Assembly: GCF_013377085.1 (NCBI RefSeq)
Contig: NZ_JACAAX010000009.1
Span: 62,001 to 126,000 of the forward strand
Direction of reading: 5' to 3'
DNA from: Rhodoplanes sp.
GTDB lineage: Bacteria > Pseudomonadota > Alphaproteobacteria > Rhizobiales > Xanthobacteraceae
Length of the DNA stretch: 64,000 nt
In this document: positions 54,765 through 64,000 of the stretch, piece after piece
Position numbering within the stretch: the stretch's first letter is position 1
Layout: the number at the start of each line of letters is the position of its first letter
The notes under the pieces: model-generated
Told to the model about the DNA's origin: nothing
Seen by the model: only the letters and a program-made list of their open reading frames with translations
The model's database searches: none
Program-made: the position numbers and the translations under genes

Positions 54765-55544
54765 ATGACTCGAGCGGACCCGACCAAGCCGATGAGGGAG
54801 CGTCCCGGCGCAGGCGTGCCGCGCGCCCGTTCCGTGCACGCCACCCTGTTGCGCACCGCCGCGGCCCTGATGCTCGCCACCGCGCTCGGCGGCTGCCTCG
54901 GATCGCGCGACCAGACGGCCAGCGTGCCGAACGACTACCGGCTACGCCATCCGATCGCCATTCACGAGGGCGACCAGGCGATCGAGCTGTTCATCGGCAC
55001 CAATCGCGGCGGGCTGACGCCGAACCAGCGCGCTCAGGTGCTCGCCTTCGCCCACAACTGGAAGCGCGAGGCGACCGGCGGCATCGTCGTCGAGCTTCCG
55101 GCCGGCACGCCGAACGAGCGAGCGGCCGCCGACGCGCTGCCGGAGGTGCAGTCGCTCCTGCACGCCGGCGGTCTGCCGCCGAACGGCGTCTATGTGCAGC
55201 CCTACCAGCCCGACAGCCCGAAGAAGGTCGCCACCATGCGGATCCGCTACCCGCGGATGGTCGCCGAGGCCGGTCCCTGCGGACTGTGGCCGAACGACCT
55301 CGGGCCGAGCTACGCCGATCCCGGCTATATGTCGAACAAGCCCTATTTCAACCTCGGCTGTGCCACCCAGCGCAATCTCGCCGCGATGGTCGAGGATCCG
55401 CACGACCTCGTCCAGCCGCGCGGCGAGGGTCCGAGCCCGACCTCGCGCCGCACGGTCGTGCTGGACAACTACCGAAAGGGCGAGCCGACGGGCGGCAACT
55501 ACCCGAAGGAAGACAAGGGCAAGATCAGCGACGTCGGCAAATGA
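54765..55544 (+). CDS. cpaD: Pilus assembly lipoprotein CpaD
   Basis: 259 residues. Lipobox LGGC (~45) after a hydrophobic stretch. The mature domain has YRLRHPI (typical opening), ELFIGTNRGGLT and MVEDPHDLVQPR. Outer-membrane partner of the secretin. Its stop overlaps the cpaE start. Confidence 0.93.
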   Translation: MTRADPTKPMRERPGAGVPRARSVHATLLRTAAALMLATALGGCLGSRDQTASVPNDYRLRHPIAIHEGDQAIELFIGTNRGGLTPNQRAQVLAFAHNWKREATGGIVVELPAGTPNERAAADALPEVQSLLHAGGLPPNGVYVQPYQPDSPKKVATMRIRYPRMVAEAGPCGLWPNDLGPSYADPGYMSNKPYFNLGCATQRNLAAMVEDPHDLVQPRGEGPSPTSRRTVVLDNYRKGEPTGGNYPKEDKGKISDVGK

Positions 55545-56812
55545 TCACGTATCAGCAGAAATCGGCGGCGAGCCCCGAGACCGTCACCGCGCCCGGCGAC
55601 GACGATTACATCGCGCCGGCGCCCCGCGTGTCCGTCCAGGCCTTCTGCGAGACCGCGGAAACCGCTGCGGCCGTGCAGTCCGCCGCCGGCGACCGCCGCA
55701 TGATCAAGGCGCATGTGCGCGTCCAGATGGGCGGCATGGCGGCCGCCGCCGAAGCGTATCGCAACTCGCCGACGCCGAACGTGATCATGCTGGAGACCGA
55801 GAATCGCAGCGAGGAGATCATCGGCGCGCTCGACGAGCTCGCCGAGGTCTGCGACGCGGCGACCCGGGTCATCGTGATCGGCCACCACAACGACATCGGC
55901 CTCTATCGCGAGCTGGTCCGTCGCGGCATCAGCGAATACCTGATCGCGCCGGTGGGCGCGATCGACGTCGTGCGGGCAGTGTCGACGCTGTTCCATTCCC
56001 CCAGCGCCAAGCCGGTCGGCCGCATCGTCGCCGTGGTCGGCGCCAAGGGCGGGGTCGGCGCCTCGACGGTCGCCCACAACATCGCCTGGGCGGTGGCGCG
56101 CGATCTCTCGCTCGACACCGTGATAACGGATCTCGATCTCGCCTTCGGCACCGCGAGCCTCGACTACAACCAGGATCCGCCGCAGGGCATCGCCGACGCG
56201 GTGTTCTCGCCGGATCGGGTCGACACCGCTTTCATCGACCGGCTGCTGTCGAAGTGCACGGACCATCTGAGCCTCCTGGCGGCGCCGGCCACCATCGACC
56301 GGGCCTACGACTTCGCCCCGGAGAGCTTCGATCCCGTCATCGACTCGCTGCGCGCCAGCGTGCCCTGCGTAGTGCTCGACGTGCCGCATCTGTGGTCGGC
56401 CTGGACCAAGCGCGTGCTGGTCGGCGCCGACGACATCCTGGTGGTGGCGACGCCCGATCTCGCCAGCCTGCGCAACGCCAAGAACATCGTCGACATGCTC
56501 AAGGCGGCGCGGCCGAACGACCGGCGGCCGCTCTACTGTCTCAACATGGTCGGCGTGCCGAAACGTCCCGAGATCAAGCCGCCCGACTTCGCCAAGGCGC
56601 TCGAGGACGAGCCGGTTGCCGTCATCCCGTTCGAGCCGCAGCTCTTCGGCACCGCGGCCAACAACGGGCAGATGATCGCCGAGGTCGCCTCCACGCACCG
56701 GATCGCCGAATCGTTCCGGCATCTCGCCCAGATCCTCACCGGCCGCTCCGAGTCGAAGAAGACCCGCCCCGGCCTGTTGCAACCACTGATCGGGAAGCTG
56801 TTCGCCCGCTGA
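55541..56812 (+). CDS. cpaE: CpaE/TadZ, MinD/ParA-like polar localisation ATPase
   Basis: 423 residues. An atypical receiver-like domain (~30-150, VIMLETENRSEE, VIGHHNDIGLYRELV) precedes a MinD-like ATPase with deviant P-loop VGAKGGVGAST. It positions the pilus machine at the pole. ATGA overlap with cpaD. Confidence 0.93.
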   Translation: MITYQQKSAASPETVTAPGDDDYIAPAPRVSVQAFCETAETAAAVQSAAGDRRMIKAHVRVQMGGMAAAAEAYRNSPTPNVIMLETENRSEEIIGALDELAEVCDAATRVIVIGHHNDIGLYRELVRRGISEYLIAPVGAIDVVRAVSTLFHSPSAKPVGRIVAVVGAKGGVGASTVAHNIAWAVARDLSLDTVITDLDLAFGTASLDYNQDPPQGIADAVFSPDRVDTAFIDRLLSKCTDHLSLLAAPATIDRAYDFAPESFDPVIDSLRASVPCVVLDVPHLWSAWTKRVLVGADDILVVATPDLASLRNAKNIVDMLKAARPNDRRPLYCLNMVGVPKRPEIKPPDFAKALEDEPVAVIPFEPQLFGTAANNGQMIAEVASTHRIAESFRHLAQILTGRSESKKTRPGLLQPLIGKLFAR

Positions 56813-56834
56813 CCCCGCCGCCCCGGAGAGTATT

Positions 56835-58361
56835 GTGTTCGGAAGACGGTCCGGCCTGCCGACGGAAGCGAGGGAACCGCCGCGGATGACGCCCGCGCCG
56901 GTGGCCCCGCCGCCGCCCGAGCGCACCGAGGCGGGGCAAGCGCCGTTCCCCTCGAGCGGGCTCGCCGCCCCGATGGTGCCGCCGCCCGCGACCGTCGCGG
57001 GCCGGGTGCCGACGCTCGCCGACCAGCCGAACCAGGCCCCGGCTCGGACGCCGGCGGCGGTCGATTCGCGCCGCTCCGACTCCTATTACGAGACCAAGAG
57101 CTCGATCTTCGGCGCCCTGATCGAGGCCATCGACCTCGCCCAGCTCGCCCGCCTCGACGCCGAATCGGCGCGCGAGGAGATCCGCGACATCGTCAACGAG
57201 ATCATCGCGATCAAGAACATCGTGATGTCGATCGCCGAGCAGGAGGAGTTGCTCGACGACATCTGCAACGACGTGCTCGGTTACGGCCCGCTGGAGCCGC
57301 TGCTCGCCCGCGACGACATCGCCGACGTGATGGTGAACGGCTCAGGCACGGTCTACATCGAGGTCGCCGGCAAGATCCAGAAGACCGGAATCCGCTTCCG
57401 CGACAACCAGCAGCTTCTCAACATCTGCCAGCGCATCGTCAGCCAGGTCGGCCGGCGCGTCGACGAATCCTCGCCGATCTGCGACGCGCGCCTGCCGGAC
57501 GGCTCGCGCGTCAACGTCATCGTGCCGCCGCTGTCGATCGACGGGCCGGCCCTCACCATCCGCAAGTTCAAGAAGGACAAGCTCACCCTCGAGCAGCTCG
57601 TGCGCTACGGCACGATCACGCCGGAAGGCGCCGAGATCCTGAAGATCATCGGTCGCTGCCGCGTCAACGCCATCGTGTCGGGCGGCACCGGCTCGGGCAA
57701 GACGACGCTGCTCAACTGCCTGACCCGCTACATCGACGAGGAGGAGCGGATCATCACCTGCGAGGACGCCGCCGAGCTGCAGCTCCAGCAGCCGCACGTC
57801 GTCCGGCTGGAGACGCGGCCGCCCAACCTCGAGGGCGAGGGTCAGGTGACCATGCGTGACCTGGTGCGGAACTGCCTGCGCATGCGGCCCGAGCGCATCA
57901 TCGTCGGCGAGGTGCGCGGACCCGAGGCGTTCGACCTGCTGCAGGCGATGAACACCGGCCACGACGGCTCGATGGGCACGCTGCACGCCAACAATCCGCG
58001 CGAGGCGCTGTCGCGCCTCGAATCGATGATCACCATGGGCGGCTTCTCGCTGCCGTCGCGCACCATCCGCGAGATGGTCTGCGCCTCGGTCGACGTGGTC
58101 ATCCAGGCGGCGCGCCTGCGCGACGGCTCGCGCAAGATCACCCACATCACCGAGGTGATGGGCCTCGAAGGCGACGTCATCATCACCCAGGACCTGTTCC
58201 TGTACGACCTGCTCGGCGAGGACGCCAACGGCAGGCTGATCGGCCGCCACCGCTCCACCGGGATCGGTCGGCCGCGGTTCTGGGACCGGGCCCGATATTT
58301 CGGCGAGGACGGCCGGCTCGCCAAGGCGCTGGACGCGGCAGAGGTCGGCAACGCGTCCTGA
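56835..58361 (+). CDS. cpaF: Pilus assembly ATPase CpaF/TadA
   Basis: 508 residues from a GTG with GGAGAG upstream. Pro/Ala-rich N terminus (~15-80), then the secretion ATPase: Walker [12 protein letters not shown], Walker [10 protein letters not shown], His boxes. It powers pilus extension and retraction. Confidence 0.95.
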   Translation: MFGRRSGLPTEAREPPRMTPAPVAPPPPERTEAGQAPFPSSGLAAPMVPPPATVAGRVPTLADQPNQAPARTPAAVDSRRSDSYYETKSSIFGALIEAIDLAQLARLDAESAREEIRDIVNEIIAIKNIVMSIAEQEELLDDICNDVLGYGPLEPLLARDDIADVMVNGSGTVYIEVAGKIQKTGIRFRDNQQLLNICQRIVSQVGRRVDESSPICDARLPDGSRVNVIVPPLSIDGPALTIRKFKKDKLTLEQLVRYGTITPEGAEILKIIGRCRVNAIVSGGTGSGKTTLLNCLTRYIDEEERIITCEDAAELQLQQPHVVRLETRPPNLEGEGQVTMRDLVRNCLRMRPERIIVGEVRGPEAFDLLQAMNTGHDGSMGTLHANNPREALSRLESMITMGGFSLPSRTIREMVCASVDVVIQAARLRDGSRKITHITEVMGLEGDVIITQDLFLYDLLGEDANGRLIGRHRSTGIGRPRFWDRARYFGEDGRLAKALDAAEVGNAS

Positions 58362-58460
58362 TGTGGTCGCCCGGGGCCTCGGCGCCGGGTCCGTGTATGC
58401 GTGGTGTAACGGGCCGTCCGGCGTCTCCGGCAGGGGAGGGGCGGCACGAGGAGTATGGTC

Positions 58461-59438
58461 ATGACCCTGCAGACGATCGCGCTGATGTTCCTGGTGACCG
58501 TGTCGGTCGGCGGCGTCGCCTGGGTTTTTCTCTATCCGATGCTGTCCGGCGAGAAGGCGGCCGAGGAGCGGTTCGGCAGCGTCGTGCGTGCCGAGCCGGT
58601 GCGCAAGGTGTCGACGCGCTCGCCGCAGCGGCTGCGCCGCGAGCAGCTCGAGGAGACCCTCAACGAGATCGAGGCGCGCGGCAAGAAGGCCAACAGTCCG
58701 TCCCTCGCGGTGCGGATCGGCCGCGCCGGGCTCGACTGGTCGAAGCGCAAGTTCATCACCATCGGCGCCGTGCTCGGCGTCTCGGTGTTTGCTCTCACCT
58801 GGCTGGCCGGTGGCGGGCTGCTGGCCGCGCTCGGGCTCGGATTCGCGGCCGGCGGCGGGGTGCCGACCTGGATCCTGAACTTCCTGCGCAAGCGGCGCGA
58901 GGCGAAGTTCCTCGAGCATTTCCCCGATGCCGTCGACGTCATCGTGCGCGGCATCAAGGCGGGCCTGCCGCTGTTCGATTCGATGAAGGTGATCGTCGCC
59001 GACTCGCCGGAGCCGATCCGCAGCGAGTTCCGTGCCATCCTGGAGACCCAGACGGTCGGCGTCCCGCTCGGCGAGGCCTGCGGCCGGCTCTATGAGCGCA
59101 TCCCGCTGGCGGAGGCGAACTTCTTCGGCATCGTCGTGGCGATCCAGCAGCAGGCCGGCGGCAATCTCTCCGAGGCGCTCGGCAATCTGTCGCGCGTGCT
59201 GCGCGACCGCAAGAAGATGAAAGAGAAGATCAAGGCGATGTCGATGGAGGCCAAGGCGTCGGCCAGCATCATCGGCGCGCTGCCGCCGATCGTGATGCTC
59301 ACCGTCTACATCACCAGCCCGGACTACATCTCGCTGCTGTGGACGCACCCGACCGGGCACGTCCTGCTCGCCGTGTCGGCCGCCTGGATGACGGCCGGCA
59401 TCCTGGTCATGAAGAAGATGATCAACTTCGACTTTTGA
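58461..59438 (+). CDS. tadB: Tad pilus inner-membrane platform protein TadB
   Basis: 325 residues. T2SSF domain (FPDAVDVIVRGIKAGLPLFDSM in parts) with membrane segments at both ends. The ATG at 58461 is spaced better from GAGGAG than the one at 58455. Confidence 0.94.
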   Translation: MTLQTIALMFLVTVSVGGVAWVFLYPMLSGEKAAEERFGSVVRAEPVRKVSTRSPQRLRREQLEETLNEIEARGKKANSPSLAVRIGRAGLDWSKRKFITIGAVLGVSVFALTWLAGGGLLAALGLGFAAGGGVPTWILNFLRKRREAKFLEHFPDAVDVIVRGIKAGLPLFDSMKVIVADSPEPIRSEFRAILETQTVGVPLGEACGRLYERIPLAEANFFGIVVAIQQQAGGNLSEALGNLSRVLRDRKKMKEKIKAMSMEAKASASIIGALPPIVMLTVYITSPDYISLLWTHPTGHVLLAVSAAWMTAGILVMKKMINFDF

Positions 59439-59446
59439 GCGAGACC

Positions 59447-60412
59447 ATGATCTCCGATCTCCTTCACGATCCCCGGCTGATGATGATGATCCTGGCCGCC
59501 ATCGCGGCCGGCGCCACCGTCGTCACGCTGGCGATGCCGCTGCTCGCCAGCGACACGCTGTCCAAACGGATGAACGCGGTGGCGATCGAGCGCGAGAAGA
59601 TCCGCCAGCGCGAGCGTGAGCGGATGGCACGCGGCGACCGGGTCAAGCTGCGCGCCTCGCCCAAGCAGTACATGCAGCGGGTGGTCGAGCAGTTCAACCT
59701 CAACAAATGGCTCGGCAAGGAGGAGGCGCGCGACCTGCTCACCCAGGCGGGATATCGCGGCTCGGCGCCCTATGTGGGCTTCCTGTTCTTCCGCATGGTG
59801 GCGCCGCTCGTCATGATGGCGCTGTCGATTCTCTACGTCTTCTTCATCCTGGATCTCGACCAGCCGACCACCGTCAAGATCGGCATGTGCATTGGCGCCA
59901 CCTTCTTCGGCATCCAGCTTCCGCCGCTGGTCCTGAAGAACAAGATCCAGAAGCGGCAGCTATCGATCCGGCGCGCCTTTCCGGACGCGCTCGACCTGCT
60001 GCTGATCTGCGTCGAATCCGGCATGTCGATCGAGGCGGCATTGCGCAAGGTGAGCCAGGAGGTCGGGGCGCAGTCGATTCCGCTCGCCGAGGAGCTGACC
60101 CTGACGACCGCCGAGCTGTCCTATTTGCCGGACCGCAAGCAGGCCTACGAGAACCTCGCCAAGCGCACCGGCCTCGAAGGCGTCAAGTCGGTCTGCCTGG
60201 CGCTGCAGCAGTCGGAACGCTACGGCACGCCGATGGCGAACGCGCTACGCGTGATGGCCCAGGAGAACCGCGACATGCGCATGGCCGAGGCCGAGAAGCG
60301 CGCCGCCGCGCTGCCGCCCAAGCTGACCGTGCCGATGATCGTGTTCTTCCTGCCGGTGCTGTTCGTCGTGATTCTCGGCCCCGCCGCCATCCAGGTGATG
60401 GCGATGAAGTGA
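59447..60412 (+). CDS. tadC: Tad pilus inner-membrane platform protein TadC
   Basis: 321 residues. T2SSF domain (AFPDALDLLLICVESGMSIE) with four membrane segments. Partners with TadB. It starts 8 bp after tadB ends. Confidence 0.94.
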   Translation: MISDLLHDPRLMMMILAAIAAGATVVTLAMPLLASDTLSKRMNAVAIEREKIRQRERERMARGDRVKLRASPKQYMQRVVEQFNLNKWLGKEEARDLLTQAGYRGSAPYVGFLFFRMVAPLVMMALSILYVFFILDLDQPTTVKIGMCIGATFFGIQLPPLVLKNKIQKRQLSIRRAFPDALDLLLICVESGMSIEAALRKVSQEVGAQSIPLAEELTLTTAELSYLPDRKQAYENLAKRTGLEGVKSVCLALQQSERYGTPMANALRVMAQENRDMRMAEAEKRAAALPPKLTVPMIVFFLPVLFVVILGPAAIQVMAMK

Positions 60413-60436
60413 GGGCGTGCGGCTCGCTCGGTTCGC

Positions 60437-60624
60437 CTCTCCCCGGCAGGGGGCTTTGCAGAATTCGTCATTCCGGGCTCGCGGGCGACAGCCCGCGAGC
60501 CCGGAATCCCTAATACCGGTGCCGATTGCTTCAGAAACACAGGGGTTATGGGTTCCGGGCTCGGCCCTGCGGGCCGCCCCGGAACGACGAGGTGAGTTCT
60601 GCAAAGCCCTCCGGCGGGGAGAGG
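60437..60624. repeat. Composite repeat: a family C element (60467-60590) nested in another inverted repeat
   Basis: Outer arms CTCTCCCCGGCAGGGGGCTT followed by TGCAGAATTC (60437-60466), and GAGTTCTGCAAAGCCCTCCG followed by GCGGGGAGAG (60594-60624), are complementary at about 26 of 30 positions. Between them is a family C element (GTCATTCCGGGCTCGCGGGC to CCGCCCCGGAACGACGA). Confidence 0.78.
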
Positions 60625-60727
60625 GCGAGGACGAAGGACTGCGGCTCGGTCGGCAGAAGTTGCTCGAGCTGCGTTTGTTGGACGCTGCATCCGTATGACA
60701 CGCACCGGCTCGACGGGACGGTCTATC

Positions 60728-61570
60728 TCACGACTGGCCCTTGGCGGCGATCTTGGGTGGACGGCCCATCTGCTTCCAGTCGCCCTTCTGGGCCAGCATC
60801 TCGCGCAGATAGACGACGTTGGCGGAGGCCTCGTCGGGCGGCAGCTCGGCCTTGGCGATGTCCTCGGCGTCGGCGAAGCGGCCCTGGAGGCCGACCACCA
60901 GCGCGAGGTTCTGGCGCACCCGCGGATCGTCGGTCGGCCGTGCGGCGGCGCGGCGCAGCGTCGCCTCGGCGCGCGGCAGGTCCTTCGCCAGTGCGTAGGA
61001 GAGGCCGAGATTGGACAGCACGGTCGGCTCGTCCGGGACGATCTTCAGGGCGCTCGCGTAATAGGCCTGGGCGTCCTTGTGGCGGCCGAGCTGGTCCAGC
61101 ACGGTGCCCTGCGCCGACAGGATGCGCCAGTCCGGTCGGTCCGGGCTGTGGGCGCGGCCGAGCACCTCCAGAGCCTGGTCGAAGCGGCCGGTATCGGCCA
61201 GCGCCCGGCCATAGGCGCCGAGCAGCACTTGGTCGTTCGGATTGCGCAGCGAGGTCTGCTCCAGCACCGACACGGCCTGGACGCGCTGGCCGGTGGCGGT
61301 CAGCGCCCTGGCATAGGCCACGGCGGCGGTGCTGTCGGAGGGGTCGGTGCGGTAGCGGGCGCCGTAGATCTCGGCCTCGCGCCGCCAGTCGGTTTCGCCG
61401 CGCGGCTGCGCCGCCGTCGTCACCGCTCCGGTGCGGTCGCCCGAGCCGAGCGAGCTCAGCGCCGATCCCAGCGTGTTGCCCGTGGTGGTGCAGCCGGCCA
61501 GCGAGGCGCCGAGCAGCCCCAGCAACGCGACAGAGGCCAGGAGTCGGGGGAAGCGGTTACGTCGGGACAC
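60728..61570 (-). CDS. tadD: TPR lipoprotein TadD
   Basis: 280 residues. Lipobox LAGC (~27). Several TPR repeats (~65-260: RPDWRILSAQGTVLDQLGRH in part, then PTVLSNLGLSYALAKDL). Pilotin-like helper of the Tad secretin. Read convergently to tadC. A CtrA-like box lies upstream. Confidence 0.9.
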   Translation of the reverse strand: MSRRNRFPRLLASVALLGLLGASLAGCTTTGNTLGSALSSLGSGDRTGAVTTAAQPRGETDWRREAEIYGARYRTDPSDSTAAVAYARALTATGQRVQAVSVLEQTSLRNPNDQVLLGAYGRALADTGRFDQALEVLGRAHSPDRPDWRILSAQGTVLDQLGRHKDAQAYYASALKIVPDEPTVLSNLGLSYALAKDLPRAEATLRRAAARPTDDPRVRQNLALVVGLQGRFADAEDIAKAELPPDEASANVVYLREMLAQKGDWKQMGRPPKIAAKGQS

Positions 61571-61641
61571 GGTCTCACCTCACACATGCCGGGGCGCGAT
61601 CTGCGGCGCTCCGTCACCTGATCAGAAATAGACCGTTAACC

Positions 61642-61656
61642 CTAACGCCCGGTTAA
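61642..61656. promoter_or_regulatory. CtrA-like box upstream of tadD
   Basis: CTAA-CGCCCGG-TTAA (minus strand TTAA-CCGGGCG-TTAG), one mismatch to TTAA-N7-TTAA, 72 bp before the tadD start. Confidence 0.5.
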
Positions 61657-61715
61657 AGTATTTCGGACTTCACCGATGTGACCGCACGGCGGCGGCGGCG
61701 TGTGGCTGGGCGCCC

Positions 61716-62342
61716 TCAGCTCAGCAGCACCGCAAACCCCTTCGCGACCGCGGGGCGCGCCATCATGGTCTCGTACCAGCGCTTGACGTTGGGGTACTGG
61801 TCGAGATCGACCTGATGGCGCTCGTGCCGCCACGCCCAGCCGACGAGGGCGAAGTCGGCGATCGAGATGTCGCCGGTGAAGAAGGCGCGGTCGGCGAGGC
61901 GGCGGTCCATCACGCCGTAGAGCCGGTGCGTCTCCTTCTTGAAGCGCTCGAGCCCGTAACGGCGGTCCTGCTCGTTCTCCACCTGCAGGAAATGGTGCAC
62001 CTGGCCGGGCATGGGGCCGAAGCCGGCCATCTGGAACATCAGCCATTCCAGCACCGGCACGCGCCCCCGCAGGTCGCGCGGCATGAACAGGCCGGTTTTC
62101 TCGGCCAGATAGATCAGGATGGCGCCTGATTCGAACACGCTGATCGGTTCGCCGCCGGGCCCGTCGGGATCGACGATCGCCGGGATCTTGTTGTTCGGGC
62201 TGATCGCCAGGAAGGCCGGGTCGAACTGCTGGTTCTTGCCGATGTCGACGATCTTGATCGTGTAGGGCAGCGCCATCTCCTCGAGCGCGACGCTGATCTT
62301 GCGGCCGTTGGGGGTGTTGAAAGCATAGAACTCGATCGCCAT
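61716..62342 (-). CDS. Glutathione S-transferase family protein (YfcG/YghU-like)
   Basis: 208 residues. Thioredoxin-like N domain with the Asn-containing active site FNTPNGRKISVAL (Nu-class pattern TPNG), SPNNKIPAIVD, then the helical C domain with FFTGDISIADFALVGWAWRHE (in parts). Probably a disulfide-bond reductase using glutathione. The ATG at 62342 is the family start. Confidence 0.9.
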   Translation of the reverse strand: MAIEFYAFNTPNGRKISVALEEMALPYTIKIVDIGKNQQFDPAFLAISPNNKIPAIVDPDGPGGEPISVFESGAILIYLAEKTGLFMPRDLRGRVPVLEWLMFQMAGFGPMPGQVHHFLQVENEQDRRYGLERFKKETHRLYGVMDRRLADRAFFTGDISIADFALVGWAWRHERHQVDLDQYPNVKRWYETMMARPAVAKGFAVLLS

Positions 62343-62496
62343 GCGGGGTCCTCGTCCGGCGCCGTGGGTCGCGCCGCATGACCGAATAGTCGAATGCCGC
62401 GCCGGCGTCCACGCGCCCCGCCGCAAGCCTGCAACGCTTCAAGTCCGGGCGGCTGCGTGCTAGCACGGCTGTCACGCGACACGGGACCCTTTCGAC

Positions 62497-63873
62497 ATGC
62501 AACCGGCATTTGCGAGCGACGGCACCACCGCCACCCCGATCTGGCTGGTCGATCCGGCCGGCTGGCCGGCGTTGCGTGCAAAGCTCGATCCGGCGGCGGC
62601 GGCGTTCGCGGACGCCGTCGGCTTCGAGCCGAAGCCCGGCCGCCACGCGCTGCTGCCCGATGGCCGCGGCCGCTTCGCCGGGGTGCTGTTCGGGGTCGAG
62701 CCGCCCGGCCGGGCCGGGCGCGATCCCTTCCTGCCGGGCCGCCTGCCGGGCCTGCTGCCGCGCGGCATCTACCGGTTCGCCGAGGCGCCCGCCGACGCGC
62801 GGCTCGCCGCGCTAGCCTTCGCGCTCGGCGCCTACCGGTTCGGCCGCTACCAGAGCGGCGGCGATCGCGAGGTACGGCTGGTGCCGCCCGACGGCATCGG
62901 CCAGGATCTCGGCTGCGTCGCCGAGGCCGTGTATCTGGCCCGCGATCTCGTCAACACGCCGTCGAACGAGATGGGCCCGGCCGAGCTCGAGGAGGTCGCC
63001 CGCAAGCTGGCCGAGCGCCATGGCGCGTCCGTGCGCAGCATTGTCGGCGATGCGCTGCTGGCCGAGAACCTGCCGCTCGTCCACGCGGTCGGCCGCGCCT
63101 CGACCCGGGCGCCGCGGCTGATCGATCTGACCTGGGGCGATCCCGCCGCCCCCAAGGTGACGTTGGTCGGCAAGGGTGTGTGCTTCGACACCGGCGGTCT
63201 CGACCTCAAGACCGAGACCTCCATGCGCCTGATGAAGAAGGACATGGGCGGTGCCGCGAGCGTGCTGGCGCTCGCCCACATGATCATGGAGCGCGGCCTG
63301 CGCATCCGCCTGCGCGTGCTGATCCCGGCCGTGGAGAATTCCGTCTCGGGCGACGCCTTCCGGCCGCTCGACGTCTACCCGTCGCGCAAGGGCCTCACGG
63401 TCGAGATCGGGAATACGGACGCGGAGGGCCGCCTGGTGCTGGCCGACGCGCTGACGCTGGCCGACGAGGAGGCGCCCGACCTCCTGATCGACATGGGCAC
63501 GCTGACGGGTGCGGCGCGGGTGGCGCTCGGGCCGGATCTGCCGCCCTTCTACACCGAGGACGATGCGCTCGCCGGCGCGCTCGCCAGGCACGCCGCCGCC
63601 GAGCACGATCCGCTGTGGCGGATGCCGCTGTGGCGGCCTTACGAGTCGATGATCGAGTCCAAGGTCGCCGAGGTGAACAATGTCGGCACCTCGGGCTTCG
63701 CCGGCTCGATCCTGTGCGCGCTGTTCCTCGGCCGCTTCGTCGCCGCGGCGAAGAGCTGGCTGCATCTCGACATCTACGCCTGGACGCCGTCGGCCAAGCC
63801 CGGCCGGCCCGAGGGCGGCGAATGCCAGGCGGCCCGCGCCCTCTATGCGCTGCTCACCGAGCGCTACGGATGA
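62497..63873 (+). CDS. Leucyl aminopeptidase family protein (M17)
   Basis: 458 residues. Metal and active-site residues lie in GKGVCFDTGGLDLK and NTDAEGRLVLADAL. Hydrolyses N-terminal amino acids in the cytosol. Shorter than PepA (503), with a divergent N domain. Stop overlaps the next gene (ATGA). Confidence 0.93.
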   Translation: MQPAFASDGTTATPIWLVDPAGWPALRAKLDPAAAAFADAVGFEPKPGRHALLPDGRGRFAGVLFGVEPPGRAGRDPFLPGRLPGLLPRGIYRFAEAPADARLAALAFALGAYRFGRYQSGGDREVRLVPPDGIGQDLGCVAEAVYLARDLVNTPSNEMGPAELEEVARKLAERHGASVRSIVGDALLAENLPLVHAVGRASTRAPRLIDLTWGDPAAPKVTLVGKGVCFDTGGLDLKTETSMRLMKKDMGGAASVLALAHMIMERGLRIRLRVLIPAVENSVSGDAFRPLDVYPSRKGLTVEIGNTDAEGRLVLADALTLADEEAPDLLIDMGTLTGAARVALGPDLPPFYTEDDALAGALARHAAAEHDPLWRMPLWRPYESMIESKVAEVNNVGTSGFAGSILCALFLGRFVAAAKSWLHLDIYAWTPSAKPGRPEGGECQAARALYALLTERYG

Positions 63874-64000
63874 CCTTCGATCCGCGGCTGACGCCGGCGC
63901 GGGGCGATCTCGCGGCGGCACATCTGGAAGGGCAGGTCGAGGCGACGCGCTTCGTCGAAGGCCGCGTGCGCGACGTGGTCGAGCCGCAGGCGCCGCTGCG
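63870..64000 (+). CDS. N-terminal part of a probable NlpC/P60 peptidase (truncated by window edge)
   Basis: Only 43 complete codons are visible: MTFDPRLTPARGDLAAAHL, then EGQVEATRFVEGR. This opening is what I recall for C40 (NlpC/P60) cell-wall peptidases that follow M17 aminopeptidase genes in Hyphomicrobiales. The ATGA overlap supports co-translation. The catalytic domain is outside the window. Confidence 0.6.
   Translation, partial: MTFDPRLTPARGDLAAAHLEGQVEATRFVEGRVRDVVEPQAPL

Overview
The window is a gene-dense, very GC-rich stretch of an alphaproteobacterial chromosome, most likely order Hyphomicrobiales (Rhizobiales). The reasons are an alpha-type HWE histidine kinase, an NdvA-type glucan exporter, a dnaX that has lost its zinc cysteines, a small SRP RNA beside dnaX, a complete cpa/tad pilus locus with TTAA-N7-TTAA-like (CtrA-type) boxes, and many short intergenic palindromic repeats. 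The genus cannot be fixed from sequence alone. A photosynthetic or methylotrophic Rhodoplanes/Bradyrhizobium-like relative is a guess.

Layout. 0-2 kb: 3' part of a CheB/CheR-PAS-HWE kinase and its response regulator. 2.2-6.5 kb: nitrate/cyanate-type ABC transporter plus cyanase (cynS), behind a near-perfect sigma-54 promoter with an upstream NtrC-like box. 7-9.2 kb: feoAB ferrous iron uptake. 9.4-11.2 kb: glucan-type ABC exporter. 11.2-18 kb: a LysR regulator divergent from a dabB-dabA inorganic-carbon uptake operon that also holds a truncated dabB-like copy, a DUF6671-like gene and a frameshifted small ORF. 18-22 kb: cytochrome b561, then a compact set of RibD-like reductase, methyltransferase, glycosyltransferase and an atypical PTPS/QueD-like protein that looks like an undescribed pterin-modification pathway. 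22-22.5 kb: ParE-type toxin-antitoxin pair. 22.5-35 kb: argG and two RND efflux systems separated by adenine deaminase. 35-38.5 kb: the full EF-P modification set (epmB, epmA, efp). 38.6-42.4 kb: aspartate dehydrogenase, a TctC-type binding protein and a chemoreceptor. 42.5-46 kb: recR, ybaB, dnaX and SRP RNA. 46-48 kb: HIT protein, nudC and an Lrp regulator. 48.2-61.6 kb: Tad (Flp) pilus locus with four Flp-like pilins. 61.7-64 kb: glutathione transferase, M17 aminopeptidase and the start of an NlpC/P60-like gene.

Functional themes are nitrogen scavenging under NtrC/RpoN control, low-CO2 bicarbonate uptake, metal and drug efflux, translation rescue by EF-P, and surface attachment by Flp pili probably tied to the cell cycle through CtrA. 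The most novel material is the pterin-like cluster (18.9-21.9 kb), the rearranged dab operon (12.2-18 kb) and the repeat-riddled cyn operon.

All calls rest on reading translated sequence and motifs by eye. No database search was run.
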